A DNA stretch of 64,000 nucleotides from Hansfordia pulvinata (GCA_006538405.1 BJKQ01000008.1:2108001-2172000), one strand, 5' to 3'; positions 46,801-59,454 are shown, counted from the stretch's first letter. Numbers and translations are program-made. The notes: generated by a model not told the origin, from the letters alone.

Positions 46801-46919
46801 TCCAGAAGAAGAAGAGGGGCACGACGAACCACGCCACCACGGCGGCGGGCGGCCTGCCCGAGGACGACATCTTCGGGCTGGTGCCGCTGCGCAAGCCCAA
46901 GGCCGCCGGCGCCGAGTAG
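43865..46919 (+). CDS. TBC-domain Rab GTPase-activating protein, TBC1D5-like, at least six exons
   Basis: Exons by frame and consensus: 43865-43887, 44048-44165, 44239-44400, 44462-44985, 45053-45195, and from 45276. The exon 1 donor could instead be at 43892, paired with acceptor 44051. The TBC domain spans exons 2-6. It has the arginine-finger motif ILQDVQR and glutamine-finger YRQGMHELLAP, followed by WIRLLFSREFPFGQMLVLWDTLF and LLLKYPAPVEPHGPHTFVDDALFL. The frame used by exon 6 stops at 46150. Strong family-like C-terminal sequence (TLAQSSFSWMLEPD, RAAFLFGDD, DDIFGLVPL) continues in another frame to a stop at 46917-46919. A further intron or a small indel between about 46030 and 46400 must therefore join them; I could not fix it. 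TBC1D5 proteins act on Rab7 with retromer at endosomes. Confidence 0.85.
46270..46341 (+). repeat. Direct duplication inside the TBC gene's C-terminal region
   Basis: GACCCCCTGGGCGCCAGCTC occurs at 46270 and again at 46318, separated by a GCC run. This 48-base tandem duplication lies where the reading frame of the TBC gene is unresolved, and is followed by a (CAC)n run at 46349-46371. Confidence 0.85.
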
Positions 46920-47742
46920 CGGGGGTGTGCTGGGGAGGGGGGCGTCATTCGGCTGCCTGTGAATTTTTTTTCTTAACTCTCAACGTGTTCCCGCAGCATT
47001 GACATTACGCAATTAAGCATGGGCGTGTCCCACAAACATCACGACGCCGGGTGCTCCAGGAAAGCCTACGTCCCGGTCAGAGACCGATAGAGAGGATTCC
47101 GCACCTCCAGACCACCCAGATGAATGAATATATACTACATGTGCCTGTTATTTTCCTCACCTCCCCCCCTCCCCCCACCCCCGCCCCGTTTGGCGTAGCA
47201 CGCAAAGCCAGCCAGTCAGCTAGGCGAGGGAGAAGGGAAGATTGACCAAGCACTATGAACACGGGCGGGTATGTACGTATTTCGAGTGTATTTCCGTCGA
47301 TATATATATGCGTTTGTGTGCGTGCGGGAGCGTGTGCGCTTTGCCTTGTGTACGTTATGTGTGTATGGATGGGTATCGATAATGCAGTGTAATGTTTCTC
47401 TTCCTTGCTGGTGGTGGGACGGGTAGCAAAAGGAAAAAGCAAAGAAAACGCCCTTGCACCGTCTAGGTCTCTCGCCTCTTCTTTTGCCGTACCAAGAGAC
47501 AGAGACAGGGGGAAGAAATGGGGAATATGGGCGTTGCCACCGACGGCCCTTCGAGTTGCCTTTATTTCCTTCCATCTCAGTTGGTCCAATATACCATTTG
47601 TCATCCACATTCCCTCCACCCCTTTCCTGGCTCTCTCTGTCACCCCGACGAGACAAAGCTCCGACGCAACCCTGTTCGACATGCTGACTCATCTTGCTTC
47701 GTCAATCGTGGACTTTCCGTCGGTCTGTCCTTTCTCGTGTCT
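46920..47742. other. Convergent 3' intergenic region
   Basis: The region lies between the TBC gene (+) and the PAS-kinase gene (-). It contains TTTTTTTTC and TATATATATG stretches but no supported gene; both transcripts probably end here. Confidence 0.6.
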
Positions 47743-50700
47743 TCATTCCTCGTCAATCTGGCACCACGGGTGCTGCAGAACTTGGTCAATGTCGTACCGC
47801 TGCGTCACGTCGCGGTTCAGCATGCAGCGGATAAGATTGATGCTCTCCTCGCTGATCGTATACGGCACCCGCAGGTCGCGGTCCATGATCTCGTCGATGC
47901 TGTAGAAAGGGTTCTCCTTGTAGATGATGGTGTAGAGGAGGATCCCCAGAGCCCACACGTCCTGCTCCTTGCCGCCGTAGGGCTTGCCTGCCAGCACCTC
48001 GGGCGCCGCATAATCTTCGTCTCGTCAGCTTCACGTCTCGATCGTGTGTTCGCTCATCAAGAGGTCAGACTCACCGATGGTGCCCACAAAAACATCAAAA
48101 GGCCCACTCTTGATGTATGCAGCACTCCCAAAGTCGATCAGCTTGATGTTGCCCTCGCCGTCGAGAATGACGTTCTCGTCCTTAATGTCTCGATGGACGA
48201 CCTTGGCTTTGATGTGCAGATGGTGGATCGCTTTGGCCACCTGCACAAAGATGCTGCGCGCTTCGTCTTCGCCCATGTTGGTCCGCAGCTCGATGTAGTC
48301 GAACAGGTCCATTCCTGGGAGGCCATGCGGCGCCATCTCAATGTAGTAATTGACGTCGTCTTCGAAGAAATCCTCCATTTCCACAATGTTGGGATGCTTG
48401 AAGCCATCACGACGCAGATAGTCCAGAACATGAATTTCCAGAGGCACAGTGCCAAGTCGCCGGTCTCTGGTCCAGGTGTCCACCAGGATCCGCTTCTTGG
48501 TCACGTACTTTAGGACGACCTTCCTGCCACCGTTGTGCTTGTATCGGGCCAGCTTAACCTGCCCGTAGGCGCCTTGGCCCATGTCCTCGAGAATGACGAA
48601 GTCGTTGATTGTCTTCTTGCCGTCACTCTTGGCGTCGGAAACCTGTATTTTGGGTGCCGAGGTCTCTTGGGGCTTCTCGGCGGGCTTCGTTGCGCCTATC
48701 AGTTTCGAAGCGGTGTTGATCGCCGCATCCTTGATCTGCTTGGCCAAGGCGGGCGCAGGCGGCGGCGAAGCGGGCTCGCTCTTCGAGGGCGAAGCATCAT
48801 CCAGGCTCATTTCTTGAGGGGGAGGTCCGGGGGTTTGGCCGGGCGAGGGTTGGTGGAGGGGCGTGCCGGTGCCCGACAGCAGTGGTGACCCGATAGCAAT
48901 CTCATTGTCGATTGCATGCAGATGCCTCGAGTAGGTGATCCAGAGTGCGTAGACCAGCTCGCTGTCGGCCATGGAATCCAATGATCCATCTCGAGGCGGG
49001 GTCTCTCCTTCGCTGTCGCTCTGATCCCGCCGGGGTTGCTTTTCGCTCTTGACCACGCGCATCTGCACGTCTATCTTGAGCTCGGTGCCGTCTCGATGCT
49101 TGGCGGGAAGTCCGTCTGGGTTCAGGAGGGCCGAGGCTGCATCAGGGCGCCCTTCGTGCAGGGCCAGCAGCGCCGAAGCCTTTCGAAAGCTGTGTTCTGG
49201 GATGACGATGCCGTCTTCCAACTCGACGCCGTCGTGGTCCGTGAGAACCTTGAGTATCCTGTCAAAGTTGGGGAGTAACGACTTTATCAATAGCCCCTCG
49301 GGTTTCTCGTATCCGAACAAAGCGCCGGAGAAGGCAGAGTTGGAGCTTTTGATCTTTAGGGTGTCCTTGCATATCACAATGATGCCTGCAATGTGCGGGA
49401 AGGTTGACACGCGCAGTTCAGCCTGGCCCCTTGTCTGCGAGACTGTCGCAGGGATGTTGCTTCTCCCTCCGTGACGGCAGGTGAAGTACTTTCGCCGTGC
49501 AATCTGCGCATAATCCAAAGCGCCCTCCCGGGGATCTATGCCTTGGCGGGGGATCCTGGTGATGAGTTTGCCGACGTCCAAGCCGGGTTTGAGCTTTTCG
49601 TCGCCGAATATGGGGCCTGTGTCCCCGGATATTTTGGTGACCAAGCCATCGTCGTCGATATCCAACATGGCGACATGCTCGTGGATTTCTTCCAATACCC
49701 AGATCAGCCCGACCCTCTTCTCTTTAACCCACAGGCTGGCAGACCCGGTGGCCCGTTGCGCTTCTGTATGGGTACCACGTCACCGCACAGCAGTACGCCC
49801 CTGGACTTGGATCGCGCTCGAGGCTTGGCCGGCGTGGTGTCTCCGCTGTGCACAGTGCGGGCTCTCCGGGGCGGGGTTTGTGGTCGTTGCGCTCTCGAGT
49901 TGGGTTTGCTCAGCAAGGTCGCCGTGATTCCAGCACGGCCTCCGAGCAGGGCAGTGCCAGATGACATGCCCGGTGATGGTGAACCCGTCCTGGGAGATTG
50001 GCTCAAGTCGTCCACATCGGCTTTGAGCAGTCTTTTTTCCAGCCAAGCTCTCCTCTCTTCCTGGACCACTTCCAGTATGCCTATCCTGCGGACCTCGGCT
50101 TTTGTGACCCCAAATACCAAGCACGCCAAGTCGTTGGCGGCAAGAATAGTCCAAGGGGGCTTCGACTCAGTGGTGAAGATGGCTTGCGCGGCGGGAACCC
50201 AGCGGGAAGAATGGGTATGGACGGCGGGGCCCAGTGCCGGGACGCTGAATGACGAGGGGCCGGTGTGAGGTGGCAGAGAAGGCGATACGAGGGCATCGGC
50301 GTAGGTGACGGGTTCTGTTGCTTGAAACGGTTGAGCCAGAGTGTCCATCAGCTTCTGCTGCTTTGTCGCTATGGCAATGTCTGTGTACGTCCTGCGCAGC
50401 GCAGGCTTGACAGAACCGGGTGGCGAAGTCTGCGCGGTGGTTCCGCTCTCGTTGGTCGGCGTCCGCGACGAGTTCTCGGAATCGGTCTGTTCCTTGACTG
50501 CATCTAGCTGTTTCGAGCTCTGTCTGGACGGCTTCTCTGTCGGCGGTTCTTCGATGGAGGGGGCTGAGGCGGCCGTCGGGGAGACGAGGGGTGTCCCATA
50601 CGAGTCGGGGCTGTTGGTTCGAGGGGCAAACTGCTTATCAAAGACGTTCTCGGCGACTTCGGCGGGCCCGGTGAGAGGACCAGGGACGAAGGAAGACTCG

Positions 50701-52027
50701 GCCTGTGGCAGGTTACCAGCGCCGACGAGCTGCGCTCTTGCCAGAAGATCAAGCATGCTCTGTGTCTCGACATCCCCGCTGACTCGCGCTTGGGCACTGG
50801 CGAGAGCGGCGTTGGACGAGTTGGCCCAAAGCATGCGGTCCTTCAAAAAGTCGACCGAGCGCTTGAGGACATTTTGGCGGCTGTGTATAAAGTCCTCGGA
50901 CTGGTGGGCGAACGAGAAGGAGTGCAGGGATTCGGAAGGAAACCGGGACAGGTCTTCAGAAAAGGACGGGGACGAGGGACCAGAGGGCATAGACCCCTGG
51001 CTTCCGGGCTGCAGCATCAAGGACATGGAGGTCGAGCGAGCAATGCTGGTGGAAGGACTGCGAGACGACGCGGCGGTCGAGGGCAGAGTAGGTGTTCGCA
51101 GAGGAGGTTGTTGTCGTATGCGCCGAAGGCCCGACAGGCCAAGTCCGTGGTCGTGTTCCGTAATGACGGGTGACCTGTGCAGGGGATCATGTATGTTAGT
51201 GAAGGTGTGCAGAGAGGCGGCAGTGGATGCGAAAGCTGCATCGTTGCCGGCCTCACTCCGGCATGCGCCTTGGGCCCGTTCATATGGTGCAGCTGGTACG
51301 AGATTTGCGTGGCGGATTGAATCAGAACGGGGTGGTTGCATAGAGGCCTAAAGGCCAGGCGACCAATGCACGCAGCCATGCCGGTGACACAGTCGCCCAT
51401 GTGGAAAGATGGCGGCTGAAAGCCTGGTGGTCGGGGGTGCCGTGATACCGGGGCCAGGATGGTGGGCGCGGAGGCAGTGCACGTGCAGGCCCAGTTAGGC
51501 CGGGTCGGGCTCGTGTGTAAGCCGGTAGCCGGGCAGGTGACGAGTGCGGGTGGGCGCAGCAGGGCCTCCAGGGCTCGACATGGCTAGGATGCGAAGACAG
51601 AGACAATGATATAGGTGGAGAAACCCGGGCAAGACACGGACCACAAGGCAGCGCGGGACGAGAGTGGGCTGGGGCGGCGCAAGAGCAGCGAGAGCGGGCA
51701 CACAGAGGGGCAGCAAGACAGGGGGCCAAGGGCAGCATCGATCGAAAACAGTGTCTGGGAAGACAGATGTACGCACCTGGTGAGCGAGTCGTAGTCGGTG
51801 ATGGAGGACGCATCCAGGGAGAAGCGGACCCGGGAGGCGTCGGGCAGTGAGGGCTCGGAAACTACGGCGAGATTGCCGGTACTCCTGTTCTTGGGAACGG
51901 TGAGCGAGGGCGAGACCTTCTTGTTGCGGCCGCGGCCTCTCTGGGGCTCTTCATCGTGAGCTGTGGTGGTATTGGGTTCTGGAACGACGGGGGAGCGGGA
52001 GTCAGCATTGATGCGCATCGGTGACGG

Positions 52028-52062
<35 letters not shown>

Positions 52063-52705
52063 GCATGGGGCATGAAAGAAATCGGGCGACGGTAGGTGGG
52101 GGGAGGTGGGCGCGGTGGCTAGCGCAGCAGGACGGCGCTCAGATGAGAGCGGGTGTGGGATGGTCAGGGCGCGGGCATGGACGCGCAAATGGAGGCCAAC
52201 TCGGCGGGCCTGGAGGGCGTGTGTGGAGGAGGGGAGGCTGCTGGGTTGAGGGGCCGGGAACAGGCGAGCGAAAGGATGGAGCGCTTGTCGAGGGGCTCAA
52301 AAGGGCAAAGTGGGCAGGGTTGCATGGTTGCAAGAGCTCGGGCAGGGAAGACGAGAGGCAGTATGTGCATCCGGGTTTTTTTTTTTTTTTTTTTGAAAAG
52401 TAGACAGAGCAGACAGAGCAAACACAAGGCGCGACAAGGGGAAAACGGGCGGGAGGGTGGGTGCAGGCCAGGAGCACACAGGAGAGGGGAGAGGGGAGAG
52501 GGCGGTGCGGTGAGAATCCAGGGAAAGGTCGAGGTTAGAGATGAAGAGATGAAAGGGGTGCAGGGAGGAGGGGATTGGCGTAGAGAGTGAGTGCGCGGGC
52601 CATGACGAGGGCAGACTGGATGGGGGGCCGAGGGCCGCAGGGCGGGACAAGAGAGGCGGACGCACCGAGGAGTTGTTGGTTGTTGTCGCCATGGGTATCG
52701 GTCAT
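47743..52705 (-). CDS. PAS-domain serine/threonine kinase (Psk1/PASK-like), four exons, with apparent one-base frameshift
   Basis: Proposed exons are 52705-52666, 51978-51777, 51174-48075 and 48014-47743. Phases join as LL|EPNTTT, LTR|SPVITEHD and GTI|DYAAPE. Introns are 687, 602 and 60 bases. A PAS-like segment (AIFTTESKPPWTILAANDLACLVFG...) lies upstream of a second sensory region (VAMLDIDDDGL...). The C-terminal kinase domain has GQGAYGQV, VVLKYV, HRDIKDEN, DFGSA and APE, all catalytic residues intact. Within exon 3 the frame breaks at 49752-49754. Before it the frame reads VVPIQKRNG; after it LWVKEKRVGLIWVLEEI continues one frame over, as though one C (plus strand) were missing. Without the break the product would be about 1204 residues, normal for the family. 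PAS kinases link nutrient state to sugar storage and translation. An alternative start is ATG 52066. Confidence 0.85.
51979..52665 (-). other. Long first intron of the PAS-kinase gene
   Basis: A proposed 687-base intron with a GTGCGT donor and GTTCCAG acceptor. On the coding strand it is pyrimidine-rich and contains a 19-base poly(A) (plus-strand T at 52376-52394). The phase-1 join supports it; transcript evidence is lacking. A (GGCGTC)n run at about 52027-52060 lies near its 3' end and gives a Thr-Pro run if read as coding. Confidence 0.5.
52376..52394. repeat. Poly(T) tract of 19
   Basis: An uninterrupted thymine run inside the proposed first intron of the PAS-kinase gene. Confidence 0.95.
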
Positions 52706-53194
52706 ACTTGGGAGTATGTCGGCGACGGGGGGAGGAGGAGGAGGGGGAGGTTAGAGCTGGCCAGCGTGGTGGCGGGGTTGGCAGCAGGCAGGCAAGAAGG
52801 CAGGCAGGTAGACGAGCAACGAGCAGAGGGCCGACTCGGGGTCGAGGTGGAGGCGACGATGGACGGGCGGGCGGGCGGCAGCGCGAGGAACAACAGGCCG
52901 AGCAGGGCAGGCCGAGCAGCCAGTGAGAGTGGTTGGCGGCGGTGGAGAGCGGGAGCGGGAGCGGGAGGGCGTGAGCAGCGAGCGGGTTGGGGATAGAGTT
53001 TTGGAGCGAGGGCCCGGCGCGGGAGGTTCGAGAGTGAGTGGGTGAGTGATGAGGTCGAGATGTGCCCGGTCTCGTAGGCGGGCAGCAGGTTGTCCAGAGG
53101 TCGTAGGTCCAAGGGCCAGAGGTCCGAGGTCGTGGGTGGTTGCAGGTCGGTCTGCCGTGGGTCGAAAGGCAAGGTAATAAGGTCAGGTCAGTTA

Positions 53195-53300
53195 TGTAAG
53201 GCAAGGTAAGGTAAGGCAGGCGTGGTACGGGTAGGTAAGGTAGGTATGGACGATAGCAGGTACTCGTAGTCGGGTTGTAAGGTGGTAGGTGGTAGGTACG
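53195..53300. repeat. Cluster of GGTAAGGTAGGTA words upstream of the PAS-kinase gene
   Basis: About 100 bases are made largely of GTAAGG, GTAGGTA and GGTAGGTGG repeats, with a GGTACTCGTAG at 53269. A second smaller cluster ends TAGGTACCTACC at 53471-53482. Confidence 0.8.
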
Positions 53301-54532
53301 AGTAGTGGCAGGGCAGAGCAGGGCGTGGTGGGCGTACCTATGTTTGAGGGAGGTGAGGGGTGGGCGCAGGTTGACGAGGGACGGGGACGAGGAGGACGGG
53401 AATCCCAATGTGGGGTGGCAGAGGCGGCAGGACTGGCCTAAAAGTTTAGAGTAGAGGTATGTAGGTAAGGTAGGTACCTACCGTGTGGAGGTGGGTGGAA
53501 TCATGATGCCGTCGGGTGGTGATGCTGGCTGCTGGTGATGCTAACAAGAACGTTTTTTCGACCTGATCCGAGTGCCTACCTGGAAACCCGGCTTACGGGA
53601 CTTGCAGTCCACTTTGGTTGGTGGCAACGGACGCATCTGCCATCCAATACGATGCGAGTTGCCTTGTGTACCAGGTGGCAGCTTGTGGACAATACCGAAC
53701 ACCCAGCCTACTACATCCATTTATGATGTGTGTATGTACGGGTTCCTGAGGATATGGATTGGATACTTCTCAACAATAACGAAACCGAAACAACAATAGA
53801 ATGCGGCAGCCAGCCAGGGCGATTTGGTCGTTCCCTTGCGCAGATGGCAGATACTGCAGGTACCGGCTGCCTCGAGCCCAGCCGCCATGTACGTACGATT
53901 ACCTATGTATGGTACCACCCACATGTACGCAGTCGAGAGGCAACAGGTTCCAAGATGCGATGCATGCAAGTAATAAGTTGCCCGTATGGACTTGACTTGA
54001 TGGGATTGCTCGCAGCTGTGTCGAGTCTACGAGTACATCCAATGCCCTTACCTAGACTACATGTACGAGTAGACTACATGTATGTAGATGTTGCCTGCAT
54101 CCAATTCATTGGTGGTACAGCCTCGGACCTAGGTACCTAGATACCATTGGATGGAGGTAGGAGCGAATACATCAAGTTTGGGAATCTCGGACAGGCATTG
54201 GGGCGCGCGGTGGACTCGACCAGCGAGTACCTACCTACCCACGCTACCTACTTCTCTCAGCGCCTGGTGTGTCGTCAAGGTCTTCCGTTCCGTTTCTACA
54301 TTCGATATCAGTACAGCGCTGCGACGCAGCCACTGGCATCCAAGGCCACATTGCTGGTGCGCACTGGCAGCGGACAATCGCACCTACCGACAGTGCTGGG
54401 GCTGGCGCATCTGGGTTTGGTGAATGCGCGCGTACGTGTGCGTCTACGCAACCGTCCCGCTACAGTACAAAGTACTCATGGAAGTTTCAGACGTGCCTAG
54501 TTGATGGTCTCTTACGGGCAACAGGCACCTAC

Positions 54533-54580
54533 TCGTACCTACCACCTACCTACCTTACCTACATAGGTACCTATAGGTAC
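54533..54580. repeat. Cluster of ACCTACC/GGTACC words
   Basis: The cluster reads from CTCGTACCTACCACC through CTACATAGGTACC and contains both families of dispersed short motifs side by side. Confidence 0.8.
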
Positions 54581-55572
54581 CGATGGAGGGGCTCCCCTGC
54601 GCGCCGCTGCGATGACGGCGACAGTGGCCCGGGCCTGTTCCGTTTCCGTCTCGACCGGATCCCGTTCGTCCCATGTGGTTTCACGGGCAATTCACCTACA
54701 ATCACCACGTCCTCCCCCCCGTTCGGGCGGATGCGCCGACGACGCCTCATCCGTCGTCGGGAGCCGCCCGTAGCGCCCCAGCCCACGGGACCAACAGGAC
54801 GACGACGGAGGTGAGCGTGTCGGCACGATGGCCCAGGCGAAGGATGCGATGTGTAAGGTAGGTACTTGTAAGGATTGTGCCCGCCTACAAGAGTGCCCAG
54901 CTCACTCGTCATCGCACACTCTGGGGAGGGGTAGAACAATACCCATCCCCGCGTTTGCAAGTGACAACATCAACAACAACAACAATAAACGCTTTTTTTC
55001 TTTTCTCTTTCTCTCTCTCTCTCTCTCTCTCCACATCTTCAACCGGGACCAGCGTCTAGTTCGGGCCTGCTGGCTGGCTGCGTGCTCGTAGTCCTCTCTC
55101 CCTCTGACGATGATCTGCCTGATCTCGCCTGCACATCCCTCTGCCCTGCTGGTTCGGGCACGTGGGCTGGCAGAGACCGAGCCTCGGTGTGCCTACTCGT
55201 ACCTAAGTAAATGGATCCGTAGGTTAGGTAGGTACAAACTTGCATATCCCTATTCTTCCTCGGTCTTTTCTTTTCTGGGGCCCTCCCTTGGCTGCATGCG
55301 GCGGGTCGAGCTTGAGAGGCGAGTCCGGTGCTGTGCCCGGCTGCCGACCGCTATCGATCAGTTGACTCGCGCTACGTACGAGTACCTAGGTCAGGTAGCA
55401 GATTGGGTGGTCTGTGATCTGTCGTTTGTGTCGTGGGTGCCGAGGACTTGGGAGGAGCTACGAGGACTAAATGAGGCTGTCTTTCCGTCTTTCCAGTTAG
55501 ATCCCTAACCCACCCGACGGTCCATGAAGCATATCACTTGGTTTGACTGACAATTCAATAAAGAACACATGA

Positions 55573-55618
55573 TTAAATAAATAAATAAATAAATAGATAG
55601 ATAGATAGATAGATAGAT
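55573..55618. repeat. (AAAT)n followed by (TAGA)n
   Basis: Two adjoining tetranucleotide repeats, AAAT at 55573-55594 and TAGA at 55594-55618. Confidence 0.95.
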
Positions 55619-57034
55619 AAAACATACCACTCCACGAGCAGCGCGTCGAGTCGAGGCGGTCTGGAAGGGGTTACACACCCACCGGCTGCACACGACGGCC
55701 CAGGCTCCCCGGATCTGGCGTGACTGACACTCGAGTGTGTATTATTAGATGCCGCTCCCTCGTTCGCTCGTCATCATTCAATGCCCTCCCGTTGGTACGG
55801 GGTATGGGGTATCCTGGTCAGCTGGTGGCCTGGGCCGCGAGCACGGGGATATTCGGTGGCTTGCTATGCTATTATTATGTGGGGGACGGGGGTCTACGAT
55901 TACTCCAAGTCTGGTGCAATCTGGCACGTCCAAGCCAAGGGGGGAGGGGGGGGGGGCTTTGTCATCTAATGCCATTATTTCTTGTCCATTTGATCTTGGT
56001 GACCCCAGCGGTGGGCTGGGCAAACCCCAAGTCGTGATACTTCAGATGCTGTCCCAGGTTGATTATGACATTGACCACACACCCACTGTTAGGGCCGCCC
56101 TCGGGGAGTTACCATTCAGTCGTTTCTAGCTGGAAACGACCCGAGGTTGAAGCATGTACAAAGAGGCGGAAATCCCTCCTGAGTGTCGATGTAAGGGTCG
56201 GTCGTCTGCTGAACAGACCAGGGAAGCCCATTGTCAAGCACGACGCCTTGCTTGGAGGCGGAGGGTTTCCACGTTCTGGCAGACCTGCCAACTCGCCCTC
56301 GAGATCCTCTTAATGTAGTCAAGTGCTCTGGATGTTGGGCAACTGGTTTCGGAACAAAGACCCAAGGTCTAACAGACTCTCTCGTATCCAGTTCCTCCGC
56401 CTAGCCTACTCCGGGCGTCCCCTATCGTCGTAGGTCTGCTGGATCACCGTCCGCGCCGTCGCCACGGGCGCCCAGCCACGCCGAGATGCTGCCCGACGGC
56501 AAGCGCCTGCCGCAACGCCCAGCTGATTATCGGTATAAGGTCCAGGGCGCTTTCTCCTGCTCCTGCTCCTGTTTCTCTTTCTTCTTCTTCTTCTTCTTCT
56601 TAAGTACCAGCGGAGCAGCAGGAGAGGCGCCGCGTAACGCTGGTCCACTCGCGCGCGGCCCTTGGTGCGCCTCGGCGTCGGGATCGTCCTAGGGGACCAG
56701 CGTCGTCAACGTCGCCCGCCGGGGCACGAGGTCGGAGATGGGGACGGGGGACGGAGAAAGGGGGCCGTCGCAAGGTAGGCCGTGCTGCTCGAGAGCGGCA
56801 GGGGAGGTCAGGTGCGATGTTCTGGTACCTAGGGTTAACTTCCTCTATTAATCCTACTAACCAAATGAGATATCCCCCAAGTCTGCTCGCACACGGCAAG
56901 TGTAGGTGTCTGGTGACGTGCGAATGCTGTCGCAACAATCCAGCCCCTATTCCACCACCCTCCCACCTGCTCCCAACGCCCCCTATTCCTCTCCGATCCC
57001 CAACACGCCAACACGCGATGAACTTACTTGCCCT

Positions 57035-57054
57035 CCCCCCCCCCCCCCCCCCCC
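57035..57054. repeat. Poly(C) tract of 20
   Basis: An uninterrupted cytosine run. Its true length is uncertain because such tracts are easily miscounted in sequencing. Confidence 0.9.
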
Positions 57055-59415
57055 TAAGACAAGTTAGCTAACCGATGGCACACAGAATAAAGAGGCACCG
57101 GCCAGCGCCCCTCGTCCGACCTCGTCCGTCGCCCTGAGCCCGGCCCTCCGTCAGCCCTGCGTGAGCCCAGCCCGCGTTCCCCGTCCACCCCGTGCTTCAC
57201 CTACGCGGCCCGGCCCTGCGCCCACGTCTACGCCAGCGGGCGACGTCTTCTCGTCCCGTCTCCTCCTCCTCCTTCCTCCGACTCGACGAGCACGAGAAGC
57301 GACGGACGACAAAAAACAAAAAAAAACAGCAGGAACAACAAGCACACCACCCCGCCCGCCCCGCGCAACCCCCCCCCAAAACGGCCGCGCCGGGATCCGC
57401 CAGGGGGGCGCCGTGGCCGCCGTGAAACGTTCTGCGGGCCATCGTGGCCTCCTCCTCCTCCTCCTCCTCTTCCTCCTTGACATAAAAGGCCCGAGGCGAC
57501 GTCGCGCTCGACGAGCACAGGGGCCTGGCGGTAGTGAAGCGCGCGGGCCTTCAAGGATTCTGGGGCGCTGGTGGGCGGGGACTAAGACGAAGAAAAAAAG
57601 GCACGGGATGGGTGTTCTCATAGTGTGTTATTATTCTATTTTTCTTCCCCCCTCCCCCTGAATTTCTGCTCAAGGCGACAGCCACGGAAGGGTCATGGGG
57701 CTGAAAGGTCTGGCTTAGAGACGTTGCACTCGTGGGCTGTGTGATACGTCCAGGTCGCGCTGCTATCATGCTTCCCCGTCCCGTCCAGAGAGAGAGAGAG
57801 AGAGAGAAGGAGACCATCAAGAGCAGACGCAACTAGGGAGTATAGCTCCGAGTCCCCATCTCGAGCTTCAGTCTGGACTCAGTTGACACTCTTCAATTCT
57901 GATTAATACGAATATATTACCCAACAATAGACGTAGGGCTGTCGTTCCACCTGCCCAATGCCGACAACTCCGGCCCTAGATCAGCCCGCCGGTGAACTCC
58001 CCCACCGCCGCGGCGCACATGAAGCCGCCTCTCTCCGCGAAAAGCCAGGGGTTGCAAGAGAACAAAGGCGAGGATATGCCCCGACTTGAAAATTCGCCCC
58101 TCTTGTCTGCCCCCCTTTTGTGCGGAAGCAAAAACTCTCTTCGAACGTACTTACATACAGCCCCGTCGTGCCAGACTGGCTGCTCCGGGGCCCCGATTAA
58201 CTTTCCTTCCTCTTCCGACGCCGGACGCCGCCGTCACCAGAAAATCTGCTGGACCCCCGCCAAACCCCTTCACCGCGGACTCCGGCGCAACGCTGTAAGA
58301 GACGGCGCACCGCCGGTACAGGACCCTTCTCGGGGCTAGATGTCTGTTCCGTCCCCCGAAAAGCGTCTCTTGAGCGATGGGTTGGTGTGGAGGGACACCT
58401 CGCTCGCCTCGTGAGGGGGGGGGGGGGTTATGCTCACACACAGTAGTAGTAGCGAACCTCGTCCGTCTCACGAAAGGCAGTGCGACGACAAAGATGAGCA
58501 AAAGTGCAAAAGTGCCGTCCCAGGCTCGGGGCCCTTGTCTTGTTCGCGCCCGTGAGACACCGTCTGGAATCGCATGGACAGCGTCTACGATGATATTCAC
58601 ATTTAAAAAAAAAACCCCGCCCAGCTCCTCCTCCGGCCCGAAATCCGGAAACTTGCTCGCCCGTCCCGCCGGGAGAGTTTGCTCCAGAACGGAGCATGAC
58701 GGCATCGCGCCCGGGCTTTGAATGCAGCGGAGGTCTGCTCCCAGTCCGCACCCAAGAACCAAGGGAAAGAAAGAAGAAGAAGAAGAAAAAAAAGCACGTC
58801 TTCAAAGCTTACAAGCACAGCTCCGTCAGAAAGGGGTTGACGGGACATAGGCAGGCGGGCCCGCCCCTCCGCCTCCGGCCCCTCCCTCGGAGGAGTACTC
58901 GTATGGCAGCTGACATGTTATTTCAAAAATCTTTGCGGCCTAGGGATGGGCAGAGATTATTGCAACCGACAGACGACAGACAATGGAGCCAGCCAGGCGC
59001 AGTTCCAGGAAAGCAAGAAAAATCCATCATCCATCCCGCAGATCAGCCTCCTGAACCCACCCGACAGAGGCTGACCACGATTTACAATCCCTGGCAGCGC
59101 AGACACGCCCGAGAGGGGCCGATATACGAGAGGAAAGAGACAGACAGAGAGACAGAGACAGAGAGAGTAAGAACGGAGCCGACCATATGCTGGGTCGGCA
59201 GTCAACCTCGCTCGTCCAGAAGTGGGGTGGGTGCGCGACTCATCTTCGGGTTCTTCTCTCCCCCGGTCTATTTGCTCTTTTCTCCCCCCTGTTTTCTCTC
59301 ACCGGCATGCAAGTTGAGGGGGGTTGGTGGTGGCGAAAAAAATAAACAACAACAAGCGGGCGTGGCCGGGGATGAAGTCACTATTGAATGCTTCCCCCCC
59401 TCCCCTCACCTCCGT

Positions 59416-59418
<3 letters not shown>

Positions 59419-59454
<36 letters not shown>
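59419..59454. repeat. Poly(T) tract of 36
   Basis: The longest homopolymer in the window. On the minus strand it is a poly(A), but no retroposed coding sequence precedes it. Confidence 0.95.

Noticed and set aside
46150..46919. Separate gene for the acidic tail sequence downstream of the TBC frame
   Set aside because: The tail motifs fit the end of a TBC1D5-like protein and there is no independent promoter or start, so I treat it as part of the same gene with an unresolved junction.
52164..53408. 414-codon Pro/Ser/Leu-rich frame on the minus strand
   Set aside because: It lies in the intron and promoter of the PAS-kinase gene, crosses a homopolymer and repeats, and shows no conserved motif. 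Pyrimidine-rich leaders often give such frames.
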